64,000 nt of DNA. It comes from Pyricularia pennisetigena. Lineage: Eukaryota > Ascomycota > Sordariomycetes > Magnaporthales > Pyriculariaceae. A model generated the notes under the pieces. The model saw only the letters and a list, made by a program, of their open reading frames with translations. It was not told where the DNA came from and made no database searches. Position numbers and translations under genes: made by a program. Location: contig NW_021940921.1 of NCBI RefSeq assembly GCF_004337985.1, positions 62,001 through 126,000 of the forward strand, given 5' to 3'. Of the stretch, positions 26,030-39,569 are shown in pieces (the first letter of the stretch is position 1; every line of letters starts with the position of its first letter).

Positions 26030-26401
26030 TAGTCTCAGGGCTCATCCCTGAAGCCCAAAGCTCCACAATTAATCCATTCCGTTCGCTTCGCTCCACTTCG
26101 TGGCTTAATTGCGGTTTTGCAATGTACTTGTAGGTCCATCTAAAAAACGCTTTGGTTCAAGTTTAAGGACAATTTGTCGATTTTCGCCGTTTATGGCGGT
26201 ATTTTTGGCCTTTTTGCGACCGACACTCCTTTATTATTCTACAATTACGCAAAATATCGAAAAAAGAAAACATCGTTAAAAATAGGAATTGGTAGGCCTT
26301 TTTCATTAATCCAAAATTTTTTGCACCCGGTACGCCAATTAAAAGTTGGATATAGCCCGCCTTTTATCCGTTTATGGCGGTATTCCCATTGTTAACCCAA
26401 A

Positions 26402-26768
26402 AACACCATCGACACCCATTTCGCATTTTAATAATAACGATTATAATCCGTTAAAATTTATATGTAAAAAATTGCAAAAGCGAAAGGAATTTTTATATAT
26501 AAATTTTAATCCAAATATCGCAAAATTATTTATTTTACAATCCGTATAAGGTAAATTTCATTTAATTTATTATACGTCCACCTATGAATACTATCGATAC
26601 CTATTTCGCATTTTACCAATAACGATTATAATCCGTTAAAATTTATATGGAAAAAATCGCAAAAGCGAAAGGAATTTTTATATATAAATTTTAATATAAA
26701 TAACGCAAAACTACTAAATTTACAATCCGTATAAAGTATATATTACATAATACGCTATATATCCACCC
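26402..26768. repeat. Tandem duplication of about 185 bp
   Basis: Two adjacent units start near 26402 and 26584. They share ATTTCGCATTTTA, the block around TAATCCGTTAAAATTTATAT and TACAATCCGTATAA at a constant offset near 185 bp. It lies between the left terminal region of the large element and its RecQ gene, where a promoter would be expected. Confidence 0.7.
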
Positions 26769-26779
26769 ATTAAAAAAAA

Positions 26780-29000
26780 CCATTATTTCCGCAATTTTTT
26801 ATATATTCGTATTAAATTACATATATATAATATCCGGAAATACGCCCATATATATTTCGTTTTCCCACCAAATCGACGCAATTTTTCGCGGTCCCAATCC
26901 CGCATACGCGGCGGTAAATACCTCCTCCGACATACACATTTTCCCGGGATTATACGCCAAAACCAAAACTTTTGGTAATTTAAACCTATAATATAAATTC
27001 GTTTCCTTAATTGCTATATAGTTTTTAAATTTCCACAAATTTTTTAATATTGCCGCACGAATCCTATATTATAACCAAATATAATATATATACCGGGTTT
27101 TATATAATATAAAAAATGTTATTTTGCTGGTAAAAACCGGGTACGGGAAAAATATAGTATTGCAAACTATTTCGGTTATTCGTAATAATACCACTATTAT
27201 CCAAATAATCCCATTAAACAAATTAGGGCAAAAATAACTACGCAATATATAACGTTATCCCGCCGCGAACCCCGAATTAATCGACCAGTCCATTTTAGAC
27301 GTAAATATAAATATGCGGTTTTTATTATTAAAAATAATTTTATTTAATATAACCTTTTTTAGAACCCGCAAACCGTTTGTAAATACACGCACATTTTTTT
27401 AAACCCGGAACAAGTTACCAGTTACCGATTTTTTAAACTTTTTCGAAACCCCATATTCCACCAACGTATCGTTTTATTTATTATTAATAAATTTTATATA
27501 ATTTTACAATAAAAGGATTCTAGGGAATCGTTTTCCATATTGCGTTTAATGCGGGCAATTATACCAGTAACCGTATTTATATTCGGGTGCACCGCAATTT
27601 TTACAGTAAAAGTTCAAACCTACGTTTTCAACCAATTATATTATAAAAAAATACTACGTTTCGTTAAAACGCCTTTCAACCGACCCAAAATTACGATTAT
27701 AATACAGTATTTGGAGCGCAAAACCCTTATTAACGACTACCGGCGCCTCCTATTTTTAATAGGGAATATTATATTATTATCCGCCACCCGTATTTTTAAA
27801 ATTATTATATATATAAACGCCAGGAACCGTATTATTTAAACACGCCAAATCCTAATAAAAAATCTTGTATTTAGGAAATTTATTAAACGAAACGTAACCG
27901 ATATAATTATCCGGTATAATGCATTTACACCTAAAGTCGATAAAATTAAAATTTACGCAAAATTTTCCAAACCGGATTTTAAAGTTCGTATTATATTTTC
28001 CATTTTATTTTTAAATATAGGTATAAATATATTTAATATAAAACGTGTAATGCAATACGGCGCGTTAATATTAAACGACCCCGCAGATTTATGGTAAAAA
28101 TTCGGACGAACCGCACGCGGGCCCAACCGTAAAGTAACCGCATATTTTTTTACGTTTTACTGGTATTTCGATACGCAGGGGTTTATCGTTAAATACAAAT
28201 TAATTAAACCAAAATTATAAACCAAATTAACCAAATAACCCGTAATATTACGAAAAAACGTTAAAGGTTTACAAATTACCCATTTAAATTTTTTAACGTA
28301 TTTACAAACGCGGTTATTCCCTATTAATTTTCCACGTGTCGCTAAATCTAATTTAGACGATAATATCCGGGCAAAAACGTCGGAATTATTATAAACCGGT
28401 TTTTTAGGTATACTTAAACCACGCGTTCCGCCCCATTGGACGTCATAGGAAATAATAAATAGGAAAAAATTGAAAAAGGAGGCGCCAAATATATAAATTT
28501 TCGCTAACGCTAAATATTTTCGACGAATTATATTAAATTTTATATAAAAAACGAATCCATTTTTTACAATAAACCAATTTAAAAACTGTTATAACGCCTG
28601 CGTGTACCAAATTGGAATTTTACCCGCATTACCCCTTAAAAAACAGCCAATTAAAATACCCAGGAAAAATTCTAAAAAAAATTATATATTTAAACAGTTG
28701 GACAAATGGGGTACCTATTTTGCAATAATTATCCTTTTCCCAAGCCCGCGGTGGTTATACGACCTACCATCCCAGCTAATATTACCCAAACTAGTAATTT
28801 TTAATATCGTTAAAAAATTCGTCCATTTTTATAACCGGGAATGGACGAAAAACAATTTACTGGAAAATGTTCCAAATTTACAATTAATTAAATGGTTTAA
28901 ATAATATAGCGATTATTTCGCTGTTTAATTCCCAATAATATACGAAAATGGGATACGAAATTACGCCTTTTATTTATACAAATAATAAGAAAAAAGGCGG
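26780..29000 (+). pseudogene. RecQ-type DNA helicase relic
   Basis: A superfamily 2 helicase, read through RIP stops. The Walker A region is at about 27118-27170, V-L-L-V-K-T-G-Y-G-K-N, where the usual final residue is Ser. The open piece 27540-27839 covers the inter-lobe region. The C-terminal lobe reads V-M-Q-Y-G-A-L-I-L near 28045, then L-W-stop-K-F-G-R-T-A-R-G at about 28090-28130, which is helicase motif VI with Gln turned to TAA. A C-terminal extension runs through the open piece 28602-28904. RecQ-like genes of this kind occur as telomere-linked helicases in many fungi. Here it is the first gene inside the left end of the 13.7-kb element, transcribed inward. Confidence 0.75.
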
Positions 29001-32000
29001 CGGAATTAAAGCACGGTGGCATTTTAGGAAACGATGGATATAATTGACAATTATTAGGGAAAATAAATTAATAAACGCCGACGAACGAATTAAACGGTAT
29101 TATAACCATAAATTAAAATGCTGGTTAGCGTTAACGGTTATAAAAATATCCAATATAGGAACGTTTATAAATTTATAACCTAAAAGCTAAAGGGCGATTA
29201 AAGTTAAATCCTAATTAAATTAAATAACGTACCCTTGATTACAAAAGGGTTAAACGATAAAAAAAGCGACGCCGAATTGGATTAACCAGGGGGGGAGGAT
29301 TAAGCAGCGCAAAATATATAATTGTCAAATACCAAAATCCTCAATTAACGGTTTAAATAAAACGACCAAATGCTGGATAATAACAATTGTTACGTAAATT
29401 GAAAATTTGGATGATATATAGGCTGGTACGGCGTAACGGCGCCCCGATTAAAAATAAAAGGGTTCGATATTGCGAATTATAATAATTGTTACGGCTAAAT
29501 TCCGGAAGTTTTGGCGTTTTTATTTTAACCTTATTTTATTAACAGAAAACCCCATAAATAAACCCAATTATAAATACCTTTTTTTTATTTTTGTTAGCTT
29601 TTTTTCTTTTTTTTTACAATAAAAACCTTTTTCCCAGCCGCCAAATTCTTTTTGTAACGATTAATAAAAAATTGTAACGATTAAACCAGCGTTCAATTTT
29701 TAACTAGTAAACGTAATAATTGTTATAATCGCAAAATTGCTTTACCAAATATTGCAAGCATATTCGTTGAAAAGTTTAATTAAAATATTTTTAATTGGAT
29801 AAAGCTGTTTATATCTTACCCACCAAAGCAAGTATTAACCCAGTCGTAACGAAGGTAAATTATAATTAACGCCCCTGCATCGCAAGGGTACCCCCCACCC
29901 GGTTAAATCCGGGGTAAATTAATTAATTTTATTGTAATAGTAGTTACAATAATTGCTGTAATTCGCCAAAAACCGTAATAATTGTTACAATTACGTTCCC
30001 TTATTATTATAATTCCCAAAAAACGTTAAAAAAGTAAAACCTCCGCCCAAACCACCACCAAATTTACGTTGGGATATATACCTAATAATGCTAAATTATT
30101 TACCAATTTAATAACTATACCACAAAAAGGAGCGCGGATAAAAAAAATAAACCAATATTTTTAAAATTTGGAAAATTACGACGCGGATATTGCAATTGTT
30201 TTGGAATTAAATTTTGCTCGGTTGGACCGTTTTATATTACAAAATTATTCGGATGTAACCGGAATCCCTTTAAATTTTCCCCCTATTCCTAATAATAATA
30301 ATAATAATTAAAATAATACCGATATGGACGCCGGCGATAACAAACCTGCCCCCGCCCCCGTCGATTATAATAACGACGATATTTATATGGGCGAAAACGA
30401 TAACCAACCTACCCCCGCGTCCGCTAATAAAGGCGATAATAATATTAATATGGACGATAATTATAACGAACCTGCCCCGGATTTGGATAACCGCCAATTG
30501 CAAATTGTTTTGGTATTTTTTAAACCATTTGCCAGCGCATTATCCCCGTTATTAAAAAACTTTAAAACCGGCCCCCTGCATTATAACCGGAAATTATTAT
30601 TAACCCGGTACCCGCGTTATTAAATAGGCCGCCCGCACCCCGTATATATAAAACCACCACCGTTTGGCTAATTAAAACCAACCTTATTTCGGTATCGAGG
30701 ACGCAATTTAAACCTAGTTCGACGCCAAATAATGGATTAATAAATTTCGTATAACCCGAATATTATTTCCCATCGTATAAAAATACGGATTTCCTAAATT
30801 GTTTGCCCGTCCCGTTATGGAAGGATTTTTAATTGGGTAAAAACCAATCCGTATCGGCGATAACCATTATAATTTGGCGCAGGGTAGGGAATACGAATAT
30901 TATTAAAATGGTTCGCATTATACCCCATTTAAACTATATTAATTGCCTTAAAATTAATAATAATATTAACCCGCCCGCCTGGTTCGGTCGCGGAAATAAT
31001 ATTTTCCGCAACACGAACGAAACCCCAATCGTTTAAACCTTTAAACGCTTTTAATCCGTTGCTGGCGTCGCCGCAGCAAAAACACGCGTTTATAACCAAA
31101 TTTTGGTATATTATTTTAACAGTAATTCGTCAAATACAAGCGAAATAATAGTTGTATTTGGCTACGAAACGACAAATGCTTTGGTATAATATATTAATAT
31201 AACAGGTTAATATTTCCTTTTATTGGATTACGATAATTATTATAATCCTTGCATTAATATGTTTTGCTATTTATTATATTGTAACAGCTATTATAATTTT
31301 TTGCGGTAATACCAAATAATTATTGCTATAATATAACAATTGTTACAATTTAGTTTTCACCCTTTTATATATTTTATAATAACGGGTACAATTTTAATTA
31401 TTAGTTAATTTATTTTTAATCGCCGACGTATTCGGGTTTTTAAATTGTTCTAAGGCAGGTAATCCCGGTAAATGGATTAAAAATAATAAAATGCCCGTTT
31501 GGTAAAAGACCTTGGTTTCCGTACCGGATATATTTAACGATAGGGGTATTAAACCCATTTTCGATAATTTGGCAAATTGGCGTCGCCTACCCCTTATCCC
31601 CCCCTTTATCCGCTAAAGCGACATTAATTTCCCCGGGTTGAAAATATTCGCAAACAAATTTAAACCGGTTATAATTCCCACAATTTTCGCCACAATATTA
31701 ATTTATTTGCGGATAATAACCACCGGACCTAATTTTAAAAACGGCGATTTAAAATTTAAAACCGCTAACCCTGGATTATATATATAACGGTTACTATATC
31801 GACGATTGGTTTAAAATTTACTACCATTTCCTTTATTTTATTTTTCGCCGGTAGGGAAAAATCGTTATTAAAAGTAAAAAAAGTCTTAACAATTTTGGTG
31901 GAAATTACCGCAACCCTTTTAAATTTAATATCGAACAATTTTTTACCCTATTTGCTATCGCCAATTATATAATTACTACCGATAACGTTATCGCTTTAAA

Positions 32001-32230
32001 TAATTTGCATTTAATGTAATTTTAGCATCGTTTGGTTGCCCGTTCGCGAACCGATTAAATTATCGACGTCGCTCATTTATTCGGTTTTAACCGCGCCTGG
32101 TATAATAGGATAATAATAATATTTGCTATTAATACCTGGTCCCGTTTTAAACCTATTAAGGTCGGACGGTTAAAAAAGAAAAAAAACGTGCAAATTAAGT
32201 GTAAATACACCTATTAAATTTGTTAATATT
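29001..32230 (+). pseudogene. Unassigned coding-like block inside the 13.7-kb element
   Basis: Plus-strand, protein-like frames alternate with AT-rich spacers that look like introns. The clearest open piece is 30324-30623, with an Asp/Asn/Pro-rich linker of three imperfect repeats (D-N-K-P-A-P-A-P, D-N-Q-P-T-P-A, Y-N-E-P-A-P), then a less biased tail. Near 32040-32110, R-T-D-Q-I-I-D-V-A-H-L-F-G-F reads well through TAA stops. I do not recognise a family. It may be one multi-exon gene or two, and may be the N-terminal part of the downstream SNF2 gene. Confidence 0.4.
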
Positions 32231-32259
32231 TAAAAGTATTTTTAACAATTTGTACGATA

Positions 32260-35200
32260 AGGGGCGGTTCCATCGTCCCATTTTTACTAAATTTAAAATA
32301 AAAATTACCGAATTTTATCCCAAATTTTTTGGCGATAACCAACAAAACGATTTTTTTAATTTTATTTAAACCCAATCCATTATCGCCGATCGATTTGCTA
32401 ATATGGACCGCGCAAAAAAGGAAATTTTCGAGGACGCCCGCGAAAAAATCCTAACGGTCTTTTTGGTATATTATGCGCAATTTTCCATTTTAATTAGAGG
32501 TTATCCCTGGATTGGTTATTTTTTTAATTCGGACGCGATTTAGGTTACTATAAAAAATTTGCGCTTTTTTTAAAACATTTTACCTGTCGACGGTTTAAAC
32601 ACCGATAATAAAATCGGTTTTAAATATAAAAAGATTAAAGGCAAATACTTTTGGTTTAACTGGGATATACTTAATACTCCTTTTAATCGCTATTAATTAC
32701 CCTATTAACTGGTTAATAAATGATATATACATTATCCTTAATAATTGTAATTATCGTTACAATTTTGCCCCTATTTTTATAATTATTATTATAATCCCAC
32801 CCCTATTTTTGTAACTATTATTACAATTTTTGTTTTTGTTAAACTAATTTTTTTTCGGTTTAAATACCCACACCCTATTAAAATTGAAGCAATTAACTTT
32901 TAAAAATTGGTTATTAACCAACGAAATAAATATAGGAAAAACGATTATCTACTTTACGGCGATTTATATATAATACATCCGTTATTAATACGACCGATTT
33001 ATCCAAAATACCGACGGATGTTTTCCCATTTTGATTTTCGTCCCGGCCAACCTTATTTCGCAAATATTTAAAAAAATAATAACTAATTTCCCAACCCTTA
33101 ACGTTAAATATTATTATAGTTTAACCGAAATATACGTTACCGATACCCCGCGAACGGCTACTATTTTTACCCAAACGCAGTTTTACGATATTTTAACCAC
33201 ATTCGCCGCCCGCAAATTTAATCCCAAATCTGCGGGTACGGTTATTATTATATATTATTCGATATTCCTAATCCGAAAAACTAAATAATTGGACGAAATC
33301 CATAACGCGGAAAAGGCGTTTAACCTATAATATATGGATAAGGTTATCGATTTTAATTTTTAACAACGCCCCCCCGATATCGATAATTTCGACGATAATT
33401 CCAATATTGAAAATAATACCCAGTAAATGTTTTTTTGTAATAGTTATTATAATTTCGTTATACTAATATATTTGTTTAAATTAAATAATTTTGTCAGGAA
33501 CCGTTAACGCAAAAATGGTCGGAAGGCCGATTTTTCCACGGGCGAAAATACCAAAAATATCCGGCGTTTGGTTATGTATTTATTATCCGGTACCCTTTTT
33601 CAGCGTGTAATTGGAAACGAAGCTTAATACCTCCGTTACCGCGAATCAATAATACACCGCGTATTTCGCTTTATCCCTTACATTAATCGGGGTATGGTTA
33701 TTACCACGCCGATTATTAATAAAATTAAAAATATTATTAATTTTAATGCCCTGGTTTGGGATAAAATTGCGATCCTTTTCGTCCGATTTGAAGGCCTATC
33801 CTAAGAAAATATATTTACGGTCGATCATGTTTGGGAAAATAATGGTTATTTCGTCGTTTTTAATATCGATAAAAATATTAAAACTTTTTTATAAAAATTC
33901 GAATGGATAAATTGGAAATAATGGCTATTTTACCTTCGAATTTTAAATTTTATAATTCCTACCACTATACCAAACGAAAAGTCGTTAGTAATTTTTAAAT
34001 ATACGGGCGTAGTTACAGTACGCAGGGGTATAAATACCGGGTTTATTTTACCTAACGGTACAATTATTTATCCCCGTAAACGCATTCCGCCCCATAGTAT
34101 TATTATTAAAAAATTCCAATTTAGCCACCGTTTCGAAAACTTTATAACGAATACCGAAACAATTTTTAAAAATATTACTACCGTATTCGTGGGCGAAAAT
34201 ACCGACGATATTGGTCCCGCTTTATTAGGAGTTCCCATTAATGCGGATACCATAATTAATAACCGCCAAATTTCGGTTTTTTTTAATATAGGTTTTATCC
34301 GTTTATTGCAGTTTTTGGCAATTAATTACCTTTTTTAATTAATAATCCACGCCGAGGACGATACCCGGGATATTAATTCGGCGGAATTGGGTAAAATGCT
34401 GGCGTTAAAAAGAGTGGATTTTAAAACCAAATACCGCAACGTCCGATAAAATTTTAAAAAAAAACCTATAGGAAGGAAAAACCCGTTTTGGATCGGTAAT
34501 TGTGGACGTTTTAATTTAATATAGCGGCGACGGTCTTTTTAGCTGGGTTTATTCGAAAACCTGTATTAATTTTAAAACGTTACCTCCGTCGGGTAAGGTT
34601 AAAATAGTCCATTTTATATTAAACGAATCGCTATTTATTGCCCGCGTGGTCGAAATTTGCATGGAGGAAAAAAAAAGGTTAACGCGTCCTGGTTATAACC
34701 CCTAATTTTTGGATTTAAGCGTAAATTGGCTATATGGTAACAATTATTACAATTTTTTTCCTTTTTTACAATTATTGTAATAATTATCACAATTTTCATA
34801 TTTTTGGATTATAACAAATGTTATAATGGCTATTATTTCTCCATTTTTGTAACAATTGTTACAATTTTTAATACATTTATTAATTTTTTTAGTTTTGTTA
34901 TTTTTATTTTGGAAAAAGCTAGTTTCGGTATAATTATTATCCGATTAGGTTTGTCCCAAGCCGAACGCGATAAAACCGTTTCCAATTTTACCGATTCCAG
35001 CTCCAATTTTAACGTTTATATCCTAAATATTAATATCTCCAACGCTGGTTTTAACTTGCACCCCAATTGTTGCACTGGTATTTATATCCCCTTAATATGG
35101 AACGCCAATATATAATTGCAAATTTGTGGTCGTTTAATTCGGTTAAGTTAAAATAAACTTATTATTTGGCGCATTTTCGAAATACGAGGTATTTTTTTCG

Positions 35201-35990
35201 GTTGGGTAAGAAATCGTATATTCCGGAAGGTTAATGCCCCTTTTTCTACTGTTCCGGCCGTTATTAATATACAATAAATGTTATTTAAATATATTACGCG
35301 TATACGTTTTCCCAAAATTATCCAATTTCCAATTGTTAAACAATTTTTAGTGTATAAGGTAATAGTAATTATATTTTCCTGGCCTTTTAATGATTTCGTT
35401 TGGATAACAAAACCCCCCCAGCATTTTAATATTTTTTATTTTAATAGGACGCGCCGTATAAGCGAATTTTATTTTCGCCTAATTTTAATGTTCGTATTAA
35501 ATATTCTTAAACAATTTAACGAACAGGATTTGGTGGAAAAAACGTCAGTTTTTATTTTAACGTTAAGTCCAGCTTATATTAATTACTAATACCAGGAACA
35601 AAATAGTGGCCGTAATACGTTTATTAATTACATTAATCGTATACATTTGCCTTATTTCGATTTTACCATTATGGATTAGGGGTTTGTAATTAAATTAATA
35701 AAATGGATTAAAAATAACGATGGATTTTACGACGAAACCGCGACCGCGCGGGTTATCGGGGCCCCAATAAGGGATTTTGGCTCCTGGGTTATTAAACGCC
35801 GGGAAACCAATAAACCGTTTGAAAAAGGTATTTTTGGTAATAATAACGCCGACTTTTTGGCGGTCGTTATTCCGTTTTTTTATTTATCGATTTTGGCCTT
35901 AATCACGATAAGTTTATATTCGATTCGTTATGCAAACCTTGTATACCCATTTTAAAAAAGGATAAAAAAAAGGACGATTCGGTCCCTGGA
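32260..35990 (+). pseudogene. SNF2-family ATPase/helicase relic, multi-exon
   Basis: A Swi2/Snf2-type DNA translocase broken by RIP stops. An N-terminal exon reads well at about 32270-32710. The ATP-binding motif is at about 32905-32960 (L-L-T-N-E-I-N-I-G-K-T-I-I-Y), followed by the open piece 33031-33288. The helicase C lobe has G-L-S-Q-A-E-R-D-K-T near 34945, I-S-N-A-G-F-N-L near 35030, and I-C-G-R-L-I-R-L near 35115-35145, matching motif VI. A long C-terminal part continues through 35278-35589. AT-rich gaps at about 32710-32880, 33425-33485 and 34735-34890 behave like introns. It is downstream of the RecQ gene on the same strand. Confidence 0.75.
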
Positions 35991-36419
35991 TTGTTTACCG
36001 CGACCCCAGTTCGGATAAGGAAGCGTGGCGTTAATAAACCTATTCCTAAAAAAATATTTAACGTTGCCAAACGTTTTCGTTTCTTTTAATCGGTTTGGGT
36101 TTTTTTGTTTTGCTTTTTTTTGGGGTTTGGTGCTAGGAAATTGGGGGTTTTATATATATAATATTATAATAATTATAACTATTGGGATCCGGTTTAATGG
36201 ATTTATTATTCGTGGTTAATAAGGTATTATAATAACGGTTATTACCAAAATCCTTTTTATTGGATTTATAATTGGCGGTGGATGGAGGATATAATTTATT
36301 TGGATAAGGAAAATGGATAAAAAACGGGTTATTTATACGGAGGATTTTGGAGGAGGTTATACCTCGCTTTTTATTTTAAATTAAGTTTACAATTGGTATT
36401 TATTTGTTTGTATTTACTC
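35991..36419. other. Convergent intergenic region, SNF2 / DUF6589-like
   Basis: About 430 bp between the 3' ends of the two convergent genes. It is T-rich on the plus strand, with no protein-like frame beyond a hydrophobic low-complexity open piece (36025-36219) that I take as chance. Confidence 0.4.
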
Positions 36420-38329
36420 ATTTTGCGGAAGTTATTTTACTTCCGCTATTCGCGGGTAAGGTTACCGTTATTCGTCTATTAATTCCTTTTTATAATGGAA
36501 CGATCCTCGTTTTTACCCGTTTTAATTTGCGTAATTTACCTTTTATTATTTTGAATTTTATACGCCTTTTTCGTCGGATTTTTCGTATATTCCGTCCAGC
36601 AAGTCTTTTTCGGTATTAATTATACCATTCATATTTAAACAGTTTATCCGGTTATATCCCTTTTTTGGATTTGCCCTTATTTTTTTAATATCCGTTTAAA
36701 ATAGTACGCTATTAGGGCGTACGATTTTTTAATTAAATACCTCCAATTTATCGCCCATTAACTTTTTCAAACCCAGGTATAATAAATTAGGGCCGTCGAA
36801 ATCGAAATTGGGTAATATTTCGGCTTTTTCGTTACCCCAGCCATTTTGGAATAACAAATACATATAATGGATTATATTTTAATTGGTTAACATGATATGG
36901 TATTTATTATTAATACTTATACGGGCGATATTTTCCAATGTTTTACGCACCGTAGTTGCGATTGGCCCTATCGCTACATAATTTAGGAATGTTTTTCGCA
37001 GACCGTGCGTGGAATTGCGGTTATTTTTAATATCTATGGCGAAATTTTTATTAATATGTTTAATTGCTAAGTTTACCGGTTTAAATCCATTCCCGGCCGT
37101 GGTACATTTTACGAACGCTGATTTTAAAATCCCGGTGCGTAACGGCTAATTTGTAACTTTTAGTTATAATAACTAAATTAAATATAGCATTTTAAAACCA
37201 TAATTTTTTGCTTTATAACCGTAAAAAAATAGGACTAATTGCGGCATTATAATTTCCAATACGCCGTAATCTTTTTAGTGGAACGCGTTTATTATTATTT
37301 ATAAAAAATTAATGATTTGCAAATAGCGGCGTTGCGTGCGGAAGGCGATGTTAAGTTTGGGTTTTATATCCCATAATCTAATACCTATTAAACCGTTAAT
37401 ATAACCAGCAAATATATTATCGTAAATACGGTTTACCACGAAAATATACATATTATATAATATATCGGTAAAAACCTTTTCCAGGGCGTTTTTAAAAATT
37501 TAATCTTTATCCAATAATCCGGTTTGGATTAAAATAGCAATTATAATGCATAAAATGCGGGACCGGAATATATTTTATAAAAGCCGTAAAACGTGGTAAA
37601 ACTCCTTTTTATGTTTTTAAAACTGGTTATATTTCCCCAACCCTATTATATTTATAAATATAATGGGGGCGTAATATTACCATAATTGGTTAATAAAATT
37701 AAATTTAACATGGAAAAACGCTGGTACGGGTAATATTTATTGTTTTTTATTAAAGGGTTGGGATAATTCGATATAAATTCCCTAAATAGCACGGATATAT
37801 AACGTTATTTTTTAATCCCCGTAAACGAGGAACAGGACGGAAAAATAATCGAAATGGTCGGGTAACAGGTTTAAAAAACGTTTAAAAAGGATTTCGTGGA
37901 TTTGGATAATTCCTACGTATTCCTTTTCGTTTTCGGTAATAGCGGGGGTTTGGATAAAATAGGAAATTGGTGTAGCTCGTGCGAGGGTAAGGTATTATGG
38001 GATTATTCCAGGCGTATATGGGCGGTTAAGGAATAAAAAATTATAAATTTGGTATATTATATAATATTTGGCGCTTTCGTAATAGGTGTCCGGATATTGT
38101 AAAAAGGCGGGCGTTTGCAACCATTTTTGGCGGAAGAGTACGGTGGTATCCCATTGGGATTGCGTGTATCGTTTAAATTCTGGCGTTAATATAAGGAAAT
38201 ACAATGTTAAATTTTGCATTCGGTTACGTTTTTTATATTTAAAGTCCTGTACTTTGTCCAAAAAATTGAAATTATTATATACGAAGGATAATACTGGGTT
38301 ACGAACAATCCTTTTTAAATTGGTTTATA

Positions 38330-38366
<37 letters not shown>

Positions 38367-39437
38367 ATTACTGTTCGCGGTAAAAACTAAATATAAATAT
38401 AAATATTGTTAAGAACGTATTCGGGCAACGGCGATAAATTATTGGGTTTACCGTTTAATAATTTTATAGAATAAACATATTCCCAGCCCGGATAATATGT
38501 TTATAATACGTCGTGGATCTCCATTATTTATAAAATATAATGCGAATACGCGTAATAAATAATTGTTTTTTTGGGGGGAATATCCGTGGGTTAAAATCGC
38601 CAATATTAATATAACGCGTTAATTTTTTAACGTTAAGGGGTTTGTGGTTTTTAAAAAGGTATTTGGTTCCAAATGTACCACGTTCGAAATTTGTAACGAT
38701 AAATAAAACAAGCGGTGGCCTCGGGAATATAATAATAATAAAAATATAAATTTATATAATATTGGCGTTTTGGACGGGATTTCCTGGGTAAACGTATCGA
38801 ATATTTGTTTAAACCAATCTATATTACTCACGTTTTTAGCGGAGCAATTTTTTATTCCCGAAAATTGGAAATTTATAGGCTCGAACCGGTTAAAAAAACG
38901 TAAATATTATATTAATTGCTATAATCTTTTGCGTAAAAGGTCGGTTTCAATAGGCGCAGGAAATTTATTATTAAAACGGTTTTCGACCCTATTAACGTAT
39001 AAACGTTTTCGGATTTAAGGGTTTCGTAATATTTTTTTTAAAAAAAATATTCGCGATAGGGCAGGTTGGGTAATTTCGTAAAAATTTGCCGTTATCACTT
39101 AAACGTGGATAAATTGCGTAAAATTGGTGCGTCGGTAACGGTTACGCCAAAATTTGGTAATATTGCGAATAAATTTGGTTTCGGGGTTTATTTCCGTTTC
39201 GGATTCGGATTCCTTCGGTAATTGTTTTTAATCGATTAAAAAAGGTTTAAATTCCCATTTATTTTCGAATATAGGATTGGGCGATAATAATTGGGATAGC
39301 GATAAAAACGAAAATAATTGCGATATCGATGGAGGTAATAAGGTTAAATCGGACGCAAAATATTGGGTTACAGGTTGCGCGGATGGGAATATTTTTTCGG
39401 GTATATCCATTAATATTATTAGAAATGTATTTTCCAT
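36420..39437 (-). pseudogene. DUF6589-like protein relic
   Basis: A minus-strand gene starting at ATG 39437, whose first 69 codons are open. Further clean pieces lie at 38619-38831 and 37995-38261. The recognisable part is at about 36750-37400: A-K-N-Y-G-F-K-M-L-Y-L-I, then I-L-K-S-A-F-V-K, then N-R-N-S-T-H-G-L. This run resembles the fungal DUF6589 family as I remember it, whose biochemical function is unknown to me. It is transcribed inward from the right end of the 13.7-kb element and converges on the SNF2 gene. RIP stops are frequent. It is the only large gene of unknown activity here and so a candidate for the transposition function; that is inference. Confidence 0.55.
38335..38363. repeat. 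(AT)n microsatellite
   Basis: A run of alternating AT of about 28 bp inside the DUF6589-like gene region, probably in a former intron or a decayed stretch. Confidence 0.9.
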
Positions 39438-39569
39438 TATTGGATTCGGGTTTTATTTGGTTTAATGGTATACCGAATAAAAGTTAATATGCGTTTATAT
39501 ATGGTATAATGGTAAAAATTTTTTATTTTTTTGTGTATCGGGGGGAATAGTGGTTGGCGATATTGCAGT

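Noticed and set aside
26030..26400. Separate truncated short TIR element next to the helicase block
   Set aside because: The flank TTTTTGGAT pairs perfectly with the flank at 39751, so this end belongs to the 13.7-kb element.
30270..30503. Minus-strand 77-codon hydrophobic frame
   Set aside because: It is the antisense of the Asp/Asn/Pro linker. Its Ile/Val richness is the mirror of Asp/Asn codons.
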